Assembly (NCBI GenBank): GCA_030636125.1
Contig: DAOVXM010000017.1
Coordinates: forward strand, 1 to 12,862
DNA length: 12,862 nucleotides
Source: Chloroflexota bacterium
Lineage (GTDB): Bacteria > Chloroflexota > Anaerolineae > Anaerolineales > UBA4823
Direction: 5' to 3'
Both the position numbers and the translations under genes were made by a program. Of this stretch, positions 1 through 7,679 are shown in pieces. Position 1 is the first letter of the stretch. Each line of letters starts with the position of its first letter. The notes below the pieces were generated by a model that was not told the DNA's origin, did not search any database, and saw nothing but the letters and a program-made list of their open reading frames with translations.

Positions 1-12
1 AGGATTGTGGGG

Positions 13-42
13 GGTAGGCCTGGGTCGAGTTCCAGGCCTACC
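13..42. repeat. 11-bp perfect inverted repeat (hairpin), possible terminator
   Basis: GGTAGGCCTGG at 13-23 is perfectly complementary to CCAGGCCTACC at 32-42, with an 8-base loop. The stem is GC-rich and lies downstream of the minus-strand operon, so it could end transcription arriving from either side. No T run follows it on either strand, so it is not a standard intrinsic terminator. Function is inferred only from position. Confidence 0.55.
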
Positions 43-64
43 ATGGTCGATTACCTTCTTATCT

Positions 65-116
65 AGTGTTGCGCGGCGAAAGTGGCTCGATAGTTTGGTA
101 ACAATGGCGCAACACT
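65..116. repeat. 10-bp perfect inverted repeat with 32-base loop
   Basis: AGTGTTGCGC at 65-74 pairs perfectly with GCGCAACACT at 107-116. It lies 4 bases from a second inverted repeat of nearly the same shape (121-171). No coding frame or T tract accompanies it. It may be a structured 3' end of the minus-strand transcript or a protein-binding dyad. Confidence 0.5.
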
Positions 117-120
117 TTAA

Positions 121-171
121 GCAGTTGGGCAGGAGACAACAGAAACCACCGATGCATTTAGGCCCAACTGC
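121..171. repeat. 10-bp perfect inverted repeat with 31-base loop
   Basis: GCAGTTGGGC at 121-130 pairs perfectly with GCCCAACTGC at 162-171, beginning 16 bases beyond the stop codon of the solute-binding protein gene. On the minus strand it would be the first hairpin in the 3' untranslated region. No U tract follows it, so simple intrinsic termination is not supported. Confidence 0.5.
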
Positions 172-186
172 ACTAGCCGGTTGATT

Positions 187-1905
<1,719 letters not shown>

Positions 1906-1911
1906 TTACAT

Positions 1912-1918
1912 CCTCCTT
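1912..1918 (-). promoter_or_regulatory. Ribosome binding site of the solute-binding protein
   Basis: AAGGAGG on the minus strand, six bases before the ATG at 1905. It fixes the start of the lipoprotein. Confidence 0.8.
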
Positions 1919-1984
1919 ATTTAGGGTTCTAAGTCGATTGATCATGGTTAATCGGGTCAACAGCTTATGTGGTCAGTTTTCTCA

Positions 1985-1994
1985 CACCTCCTTT
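1985..1994 (-). promoter_or_regulatory. Orphan Shine-Dalgarno-like sequence
   Basis: AAAGGAGGTG, a long match to the 3' end of 16S rRNA, lies about 80 bases upstream of the lipoprotein ATG on the same strand. The nearest candidate starts end at once (GTG TGA) or after three codons (CTG ACC ACA TAA). It therefore has no evident gene of its own. It may be a decayed leader or a site controlling ribosome access; this is speculative. Confidence 0.3.
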
Positions 1995-2101
1995 CCGATA
2001 ATAGGTTTTGGCCTATCTTAGATCGCCTTGGGCTGCCTCCATCTAGAAGTACTAATAGGGTACCATAGATATGTAATTTCTATGTTGGTCATTTCGGACC
2101 C

Positions 2102-5100
2102 TTAGGCCGGCTGGGTAATTTCAAGCGGGACTAACTCGCGCTTCATTATCCGCAGCCCTTGCTCCGGGTAAACCCTGCCATATAGCCCGCCAAGTACGCT
2201 GACCAGGTATTTGGCGTCTAAAATGACCTTGCCCTGGGGGCGTAAAACACTCATTTGTTCTGGTTGGTATAAAGCACCCCTGGCGATGGTCGCTAAATCA
2301 TCCAGGTATCCGGGCTCCTGATCCCGGCATTTATGGTAGATTGTGCCGCCGATCAATAGCAGCGTCACCGGTTGGTTGAAGTAATTTACACCGAATTGCA
2401 AGAAATAGGTTTCCGTCTCGTCGACATGGCCGACGTGCTTACTGGTGGCGACGGTCATGATCTCTTTTGCCAGGAATGAAGCGGCTCCGTTCTCCAGCGT
2501 GGATTGGGGCGTCCGGTGCGGGTTCTGGCTGGTCCAGCTTAAGTATTCATCCAAGGCCAATTCGCTACTCCCATTTTTTCGAATCACGAAACTTCGGAAA
2601 TGATCTCCTCCAGGAGCGAACTCATCCGGGAAGCGCTCCGTAAGATAGCGATTTAAGTCGCGTGCCATGCTGCCATCTTGAAAACGCTCTAGTTCTTTCA
2701 GATTTTCGGCGTTGTAGCTCAAGCCATATTTACCTTCTACCCTGCGGTAGACTAAAGGTACGTTGGGGGTTTTTAGGATGGTGCGTTTTACTTTGCGTTG
2801 GGCGTCGTCGCCAGCGAAGGTGTAAAGAGGATTATCGCTTACGTTGGAGTAGAAATCTGTCGTAGCCCCACCGATATCTAATGCCATGATGTCTCCTAAC
2901 CCCTCTTCATCCCCATAACCGTTAGCCAGCAGGTTTATACCCCTGAAGGCAGCCCGCGGGGTGGGGATAAAAGGAGCGCTCATATATTCCTCGACGACGT
3001 CGAAACCCTTACCGCGTATGATCACCGTCTGGAAGAGGCGTCGGATGGTTTCGTTGACGACTTCGATATGGAACTCATTGATTTCAGGCATTACATTGGA
3101 TGTGATGTGAATATCAACATCGCGGTAGCAGAAGATATTATCTATCCGCTCGCGGATATCCTGGTTGCCGGCGTAGATAACAGGTACGCCATAATCCGTG
3201 TAGGTTGCGTATTGTGATGCTCTAGCCAGGAAGCGGGCGTTGTGGAGTTGGGAATACGAGTCCCCCCCGTTATCGGTGCCACCTGCCAGCAGGATGATCT
3301 CGGGTTGGTCCACCTCATAGATTTTGCGTGACTGTTCCAGTGTTAGCATGCCATAATACGACCCAACCAGCTTGGCGCCGGCTGTGAGGGCAGCCAGTTC
3401 GGTGGCAAAACCCGATTCCTCTTTTACCAAGGCGACGGTCACGACTTTAAGACCACCTTTAGCGCTTGAGCAAGGCAAGCGCACGGCGAACTCGCTCATC
3501 TTACGTGCCAATGGCTTCCAACCACCACTTTCACGGCATTCATCTAGAACTCCCAGCCCATCCGCCAGTCCAATGCGGATGTCATCGACGGTGGTAGGTT
3601 TATAGCGCAGTTCGAAGGTCTCCTTTTTGGTATCGAAAATGCCGACTTTGGTGAATGTGCTGCCGAAGTCCACAACCAGGATCTTTTCGTCTGCCAGCCC
3701 AGTAACGCCGATTTCCTTACGAAATTGGCTGACTGTTTCTTCGTCTACCTGTTCGACTTCAGCGTCTTCAGTGATGAAGGTGGCCTCATCCGCGCGGGTG
3801 ACATCTTTATAGAAATACCAGGGATATCTATTGCGCACCAGATCCACCCGCCCAAATTCGCTATACACGCGAATACCGTTCCACTCATCAATGCGGCACA
3901 TACCATCGACTATTTTAATTCGGCAAGCGCCTGCCATCTCATAGCGCCGGTCCACTACCGTGATATGCGGTCCTTGGTACAGGCCAATTTGCAAGGCCAG
4001 ATCCAAGGTATCCGCAGCGATCAAACCACAGATTCCAGTAGGATAGTTGGCTTCATCGATCAGACTGAGCAGCATGCTCTCGTAATTCTTTTCCGCGTTC
4101 TCACTGGGTTCATGCGCCCACTCCCAGAAGTTTTCTGGCCGGATAGGACCATCGTATCCACCTAAAATTGCCCCATGCAGCAGGTTGTACATGGCGGTTT
4201 GCTTCAGCTCCTTGATACGAGCCTTAACAACCGGTTCATCCCAGATGTGGGGTACATCGCCTTTGGCGAAATCCCAGCAAACTTGTTTGACGATTTCGCA
4301 AGATTCGATAATGTCATCGGCGCTGGCTTCGTGATGAGCCTCGGAATGGGTTACCACATGCAGGATGTCCGGCTCCATATAGAGTTGGGTGTAGACACCA
4401 AAAGCCAGATGGCCCTTGGCCTGGTTCAGGTTGGGTGGGAAACTGGGCAAACCAGAGCGGGTCTGGCGGTGGATGCGGAAGTCGAAGTGGCGGCACAGCG
4501 GCTCGGCAAGTTCGTAAGCTGCCTTCATCTTCGCCAGGTCGTCCAGGGCGGAGATCTCGGGCGGCAGTTCAAACATCATCTGCATCACGTAGTTTTTGAT
4601 ACCCTTCTTCAGAGCTATGACAGCACACAGGACATGGTCGGTGACCTGCATATCATCTGTGGCATAGCGCAAGCCCCACTGGTGTGGGTCGTTGATCTCC
4701 AGAGGTTTGCCTTGTTCCGCCCAATACTCGATAGTGCGGAAGTGCTCGTCAAAACCATCGCGAATGCTGATGGGACCACGCCCGTCCAGTTCATTGTAGA
4801 AGAAGATAGGCACTGCCGGGAAGCAGATGTTCAGGTGCTCTTCCCACAGGGTGGCCAAAGCCACCAGTTCGTCGGTGCCAGTATAAATACGCGCCATGGG
4901 ATGGTTGCCGCGTTGTGTGGCAGCTTTCAGGCGCTGAAGGTCTTCAATGGTACGGATCGGCGCACCGCCCTGACCGGCCAAATATTTGTCTGGGTCTTCT
5001 TCGCCACGGATAAATTTGGCAAGCAGTTCCTGCGAAGTCTGGTCAGGGGCTAGAGAGACAATCTCTAGCGCACTCGCATCGGCCAATTTTTCAATCGCTT

Positions 5101-5788
5101 CGATAGTGGGTTCGATCGTATCTGCCGCGATGCCGATATGGGCTCGGAAAATGGGCCGGTTTTCGCGTTCTCGGACCTGGCGGATGCGTTCAGCCAGATA
5201 ATCAGACCAGGGGATTTCTTTGCGTACGTGCTTGGTGGGTTGGCGGCGAGCGAAATCTTCCAATTCTTCCATGGTGACGAAATCGTCCACGACCATCTCG
5301 AAAAAGCCCTGGAACTCATCTTTGTCTTTGAATTCTTTAGCGATCGCGTCTAGATCATAGTGCTTTTCTTCCTCGCGGATAAAGCGGTCTTCCTCCAGAG
5401 GCAAGCCGGTCATCGCCCGTACCAGGTTCGCTGCGGGTCGCAGTCCGCCATATGAATATCGAATACCGCTCTCCCGTGGGTGTAAGCCGTAGGATGTGGC
5501 CGTTTCGACGAATTCGGCGATCAGTTTATCTACATGTAAGTCGCCCAGGCGCATTGAGACGCCTACGACTTCGGGGCGTGCTTCCCTGATTTTATTTATC
5601 ACTTCCTGGATAGGCACTGCGGGTCCCAGCTTGACTGATACGTAGCCCAGGTCAAGGTCCTGCATCCAGTCGGCGAAGGTCTCAACACCTAGGTTGTGAA
5701 CGCATTTGCCAATGGCACCCACCATAACACGGCGTTTATGATCTGGGTCTTGGGATTTATCCTTGGATACATCTGTTTTGGGGGACAT
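2102..5788 (-). CDS. Fusion: cobalamin-binding domain + glutamate-mutase-E-like barrel + MutL/GlmL ATPase
   Basis: A 1228-residue putative B12-dependent carbon-skeleton mutase carrying its own reactivating ATPase. Residues 21-130 form a B12-binding Rossmann-like domain: C29-V-H31-N-L-G34 at the His-on motif (normally DxHxxG), then S78-M-R-L and G114-G115. Residues about 195-655 match glutamate mutase subunit E when aligned by eye to the recalled Clostridium cochlearium protein. Counterparts are R66=R215, R149=R300, E171=E333 and E330=E483, but R100 is replaced by S252 and K326 by V479. Residues 700-1228 are MutL/GlmL (actin/ASKHA-like ATPase): D707-FGSTFTK, CSSAKGGL (763-770), LLAGGTDNGG (833-842), NVMPE (898-902), DIGGATTD (971-978) and LLLIGGT (1143-1149). 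AGGAG nine bases before the ATG overlaps the stop of the opine dehydrogenase gene, suggesting coupled translation. Family membership is firm. The substrate is unknown, and loss of one Arg of the glutamate clamp argues against glutamate. Confidence 0.85.
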   Translation of the reverse strand: MSPKTDVSKDKSQDPDHKRRVMVGAIGKCVHNLGVETFADWMQDLDLGYVSVKLGPAVPIQEVINKIREARPEVVGVSMRLGDLHVDKLIAEFVETATSYGLHPRESGIRYSYGGLRPAANLVRAMTGLPLEEDRFIREEEKHYDLDAIAKEFKDKDEFQGFFEMVVDDFVTMEELEDFARRQPTKHVRKEIPWSDYLAERIRQVRERENRPIFRAHIGIAADTIEPTIEAIEKLADASALEIVSLAPDQTSQELLAKFIRGEEDPDKYLAGQGGAPIRTIEDLQRLKAATQRGNHPMARIYTGTDELVALATLWEEHLNICFPAVPIFFYNELDGRGPISIRDGFDEHFRTIEYWAEQGKPLEINDPHQWGLRYATDDMQVTDHVLCAVIALKKGIKNYVMQMMFELPPEISALDDLAKMKAAYELAEPLCRHFDFRIHRQTRSGLPSFPPNLNQAKGHLAFGVYTQLYMEPDILHVVTHSEAHHEASADDIIESCEIVKQVCWDFAKGDVPHIWDEPVVKARIKELKQTAMYNLLHGAILGGYDGPIRPENFWEWAHEPSENAEKNYESMLLSLIDEANYPTGICGLIAADTLDLALQIGLYQGPHITVVDRRYEMAGACRIKIVDGMCRIDEWNGIRVYSEFGRVDLVRNRYPWYFYKDVTRADEATFITEDAEVEQVDEETVSQFRKEIGVTGLADEKILVVDFGSTFTKVGIFDTKKETFELRYKPTTVDDIRIGLADGLGVLDECRESGGWKPLARKMSEFAVRLPCSSAKGGLKVVTVALVKEESGFATELAALTAGAKLVGSYYGMLTLEQSRKIYEVDQPEIILLAGGTDNGGDSYSQLHNARFLARASQYATYTDYGVPVIYAGNQDIRERIDNIFCYRDVDIHITSNVMPEINEFHIEVVNETIRRLFQTVIIRGKGFDVVEEYMSAPFIPTPRAAFRGINLLANGYGDEEGLGDIMALDIGGATTDFYSNVSDNPLYTFAGDDAQRKVKRTILKTPNVPLVYRRVEGKYGLSYNAENLKELERFQDGSMARDLNRYLTERFPDEFAPGGDHFRSFVIRKNGSSELALDEYLSWTSQNPHRTPQSTLENGAASFLAKEIMTVATSKHVGHVDETETYFLQFGVNYFNQPVTLLLIGGTIYHKCRDQEPGYLDDLATIARGALYQPEQMSVLRPQGKVILDAKYLVSVLGGLYGRVYPEQGLRIMKRELVPLEITQPA

Positions 5789-5797
5789 AAAGTATTT

Positions 5798-5802
5798 CTC
5801 CT
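5798..5802 (-). promoter_or_regulatory. Ribosome binding site of the mutase fusion, overlapping the upstream stop codon
   Basis: AGGAG on the minus strand, nine bases before the ATG at 5788. It shares bases 5801-5802 with the TAG stop (5801-5803) of the opine dehydrogenase gene. This supports the chosen start and translational coupling of the two genes. Confidence 0.7.
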
Positions 5803-6982
5803 AACCTTGATAATCCATGGCCTTTAGCATATTTTCTAATTTTAGGAAACCATATCGTTGCGGGGCGCGGGAGTCTTTTACATCCCGGCCGCGTAGTTTT
5901 CTGTCGACCAGGTATTCCTTATCCAAACGGTCCTGGGCCCAATTGATCACCTTACCCATGATGGGAGTGGGGACATCAGCCAGCTCAGCGATGCCGCGCG
6001 TGGCGAGCAACCCGTTGGGCACATCTTCTGATAAGTAACGCGCCTGGAATTCCGGCACCAAGCCTCCATCCTCAGTGCGCATGGGGACGGTGAGTCCCGC
6101 ATAGCTCCGGTTTGTGACGAAGGAAGTTTGCAGCGAAGAAGGGTCCGTAATGTCATCTGCGTAAGAACGATATAACCATTCATCGAGCGGCCGTACAGCC
6201 GAGAGGTCTATGTCAGGAAAGCGCGCCTCAAGATCGAAGCGTAGAGTCTGGATTTCATCGCTCAATTTTTGCAGGAGGCTGGCGGTGGTCCCGTCAATAC
6301 CTTGATAAAATGGCGGAGCTTCTTCGAAGGGTTGTCCATCCCAGTCGTGAAATTGCCCATACATTACGCCCGGGTGGATGATCTGGCCTGTTCCTGCCAG
6401 GGTAAGGCTCAGGAAATTCCCAATTGGTTCCATAGATACTCCCAGTTGGTCACCCAAGAATGAAGCCGTTGTCCTTGACTGGTCTGCGGGGTAGGATGCC
6501 AGGTCCACACTTGCCTTGGAGCCCAGGATGGTGACTTCCTGTCCATAATGTTTTATACGGCAAGCCCAAGGCAGGGTCTGCAAGCCAAATATGGTCACTT
6601 TGTTGGCCTTTTGTTTCAAAACATCCTTGGCGCACAAGTCAAAGCAGCCGCGCGCTGCCAAAGCGCCTACCAGGGCTCCTTCCTCCAGGAAGGGCGCAAT
6701 TTCTCTGAGAATGAACTCGTGAGCAAAGGCTGGCAGGGCTAAAAGCACCATTTGAGAACCAGGGATCACCTCAGCCGGGTCCGAGCTAACTTTCCGCGGA
6801 TGACCGACCATGGAACCGTCTGGACTGGTAACGGTAATCCCACCTCCAGCAACCCCCTTCTGCCAGCGCTGGGCTTCGTCGCCGAAAGATGCGTACACAT
6901 TTACCTGGTGTTCCTTTCGAGCTCCGAGAATGCCAGCTGAGGTGTGCGCGGCGTTACCCCCGCCGCAAACTGTGATTTGCAT
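5801..6982 (-). CDS. Opine dehydrogenase family NAD(P)-dependent oxidoreductase
   Basis: A 393-residue cytoplasmic enzyme of the NAD/NADP octopine/nopaline dehydrogenase family. Members reversibly condense an amino acid with a 2-oxo acid into a secondary-amine dicarboxylate (opine), using NAD(P)H. The N-terminus ITVCGGGNAAH (residues 3-13) is the dinucleotide-binding loop in the GGGN form typical of the family. The substrate half has H203-P204, matching the catalytic His in its HP context, and RYLSEDVPNG (315-324). There D320 fits the Asp of the His-Asp dyad and EDVPxGL is a family signature. The start is set by AAAGGAGG four bases before the ATG. It is the first gene of the minus-strand operon, 12 bases ahead of the mutase fusion. 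It could form or oxidise an opine-like compound linked to the mutase reaction. Substrates cannot be predicted, and some family members are not true opine synthases. Confidence 0.85.
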   Translation of the reverse strand: MQITVCGGGNAAHTSAGILGARKEHQVNVYASFGDEAQRWQKGVAGGGITVTSPDGSMVGHPRKVSSDPAEVIPGSQMVLLALPAFAHEFILREIAPFLEEGALVGALAARGCFDLCAKDVLKQKANKVTIFGLQTLPWACRIKHYGQEVTILGSKASVDLASYPADQSRTTASFLGDQLGVSMEPIGNFLSLTLAGTGQIIHPGVMYGQFHDWDGQPFEEAPPFYQGIDGTTASLLQKLSDEIQTLRFDLEARFPDIDLSAVRPLDEWLYRSYADDITDPSSLQTSFVTNRSYAGLTVPMRTEDGGLVPEFQARYLSEDVPNGLLATRGIAELADVPTPIMGKVINWAQDRLDKEYLVDRKLRGRDVKDSRAPQRYGFLKLENMLKAMDYQG

Positions 6983-6986
6983 TTTT

Positions 6987-6994
6987 CCTCCTTT
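6987..6994 (-). promoter_or_regulatory. Ribosome binding site of the opine dehydrogenase
   Basis: AAAGGAGG on the minus strand, four bases before the ATG at 6982. This is a strong site and supports high translation of the first operon gene. Confidence 0.75.
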
Positions 6995-7117
6995 GGAGAT
7001 TGTACGCGACTTTAGGTAGCAATATTTCCTGGATAGAGAATTTCATCGTTGCTCAGGGGTGACAGGAGAGTATCGCGGTTTTTTTGGGATTCCTCATTGT
7101 ATTGAACAGTTACTTGA

Positions 7118-7146
7118 ACTATACATCAAAATTTCAAAACACGCAA
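7118..7146 (-). promoter_or_regulatory. Candidate sigma-70-type promoter for the minus-strand operon
   Basis: On the minus strand TTGCGT (7141-7146) is followed after 17 bases by TATAGT (7118-7123), five of six matches to the -10 consensus; the -35 is weak. It would give a leader of roughly 125 bases before the opine dehydrogenase start. This rests on sequence match only. Confidence 0.35.
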
Positions 7147-7165
7147 TTTTTTTCATGGCTCTTTG

Positions 7166-7226
7166 GGGTTTACTGTGGTGAGGTACTGGCAGCGGGGTAT
7201 TTCCGGGCGAATCCCTGCTAAAACCC
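7166..7226. repeat. Nested inverted repeat
   Basis: GGGTTT (7166-7171) pairs with AAACCC (7221-7226). Inside it GCAG-C-GG (7189-7195) pairs with CCCTGC (7213-7218) with one bulged C. The two stems are compatible and give a two-tier fold on either strand. It lies upstream of the candidate minus promoter, so it may be a DNA site rather than an RNA leader of that operon. Confidence 0.3.
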
Positions 7227-7368
7227 TACACCGTCTCCTTTCATGGAAGTTCTCAGAGAACCTTTTTCGCGATTATGATATACTTTTTTAAGTCCTACGT
7301 TGTTTTGGGTAAATTCATCCATAACGGGTATTGATCCCCAACGGGCAACTTACCTGGAATGCAGCATC

Positions 7369-7389
7369 GGTAATTGGTAACCGGTATTG
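7369..7389. repeat. Three GGTA heptads
   Basis: GGTAATT, GGTAACC and GGTATTG follow each other with exact 7-base spacing (GGTA at 7369, 7376 and 7383). GGTATTG also occurs at 7327-7333. Short phased repeats like this can be sites for a multimeric regulator, but chance is possible. Confidence 0.3.
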
Positions 7390-7418
7390 TAATATTTTTA
7401 TCTAACTCTTTGGTTTAT

Positions 7419-7471
7419 GCAATCGGCGGAAAGTAATTTGAAATAAACCGAAACCTTCATCCGCCGATTGC
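7419..7471. repeat. 12-bp perfect inverted repeat with a loop that can pair with the flank
   Basis: GCAATCGGCGGA (7419-7430) is perfectly complementary to TCCGCCGATTGC (7460-7471) around a 29-base loop. Immediately 5', GGTTTAT (7412-7418) is complementary to ATAAACC (7443-7449) inside that loop, which would make a crossing (pseudoknot-like) pairing. GATTGC recurs at 7483-7488 and offers an alternative partner. It is an operator dyad or a structured RNA between the divergent genes; nothing recognisable from known RNA families. Confidence 0.5.
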
Positions 7472-7668
7472 TGCAACCTCCGGATTGCATGTGATAGGCG
7501 GTTTTGTGATCAGTTTTATTCCTAAATTTATACAGCCAATCACATACCTGTCCGAGTGAATTAAGATAGGCTTAGTTCATTAATTAAAGTTGTTTTTTTT
7601 TTCAAAATCAGCTGCCTGTGCTTTTCGGAGTTTTCCTCACCGAGCTGCGTATGTCCTATATTTGAATT

Positions 7669-7673
7669 GGAGG
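7669..7673 (+). promoter_or_regulatory. Ribosome binding site selecting the GTG start at 7680
   Basis: GGAGG lies six bases before GTG at 7680. It decides the start of the second mutase against the in-frame upstream ATG at 7590, which would add 30 residues that match nothing in the paralogue. Confidence 0.75.
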
Positions 7674-7679
7674 CTAAGC

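Larger units (their letters stand above)
6983..7679. other. Divergent intergenic regulatory region, about 700 bases, AT-rich
   Basis: There is no convincing gene between the opine dehydrogenase (minus) and the second mutase (plus). The region is clearly more AT-rich than its flanks and has several symmetric elements, listed separately: a candidate minus promoter (7118-7146), a nested inverted repeat (7166-7226), GGTA heptads (7369-7389) and a 12-bp inverted repeat (7419-7471). ATGTGAT (7489-7495) is also complementary to ATCACAT (7539-7545). A weak plus-strand promoter could be TTGTGA (7504-7509) with TTATAC (7528-7533) 18 bases on. No cobalamin riboswitch signature was found on either strand, although both flanking genes encode B12 proteins. 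Confidence 0.6.

Noticed and set aside
107..171. Integron attC-like core sites (GTTGGGC at 124-130, GCCCAAC at 162-168)
   Set aside because: The two cores match the R-box consensus, but their order is inside-out: an attC begins with RYYYAAC and ends with GTTRRRY. No suitable partner core lies at the right distance on either side.
2064..2084. CATAGA / TCTATG hairpin between the mutase and receptor genes as a terminator
   Set aside because: The stem is only six AT-rich pairs with a nine-base loop and no T tract follows on the minus strand.
4175..5053. Long plus-strand open frame of 292 codons opposite the mutase fusion
   Set aside because: It lies wholly antisense to a strongly supported gene, has no family motif, and such shadow frames are common in GC-moderate coding DNA.
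2102..5788. PLP/B12 aminomutase (ornithine 4,5- or lysine 5,6-aminomutase)
   Set aside because: These also pair with MutL-like proteins, but the barrel aligns best with GlmE blocks and I see no PLP-lysine segment of that family.
7055..7245. Fragments resembling a B12 box (ggagac near 7234-7239 on the minus strand; acaggagag near 7061 on the plus strand)
   Set aside because: Only about six bases match, and the other conserved riboswitch blocks are missing upstream in both cases.
7591..7602. T run as an intrinsic terminator
   Set aside because: No GC-rich stem precedes it on the plus strand, and the minus strand would need the run on the other side.
7590..7679. Upstream in-frame ATG for the second mutase
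   Set aside because: The extra 30 residues are encoded by a T-run-rich intergenic stretch, match nothing in the paralogue, and lack a ribosome binding site, whereas GTG 7680 has GGAGG.
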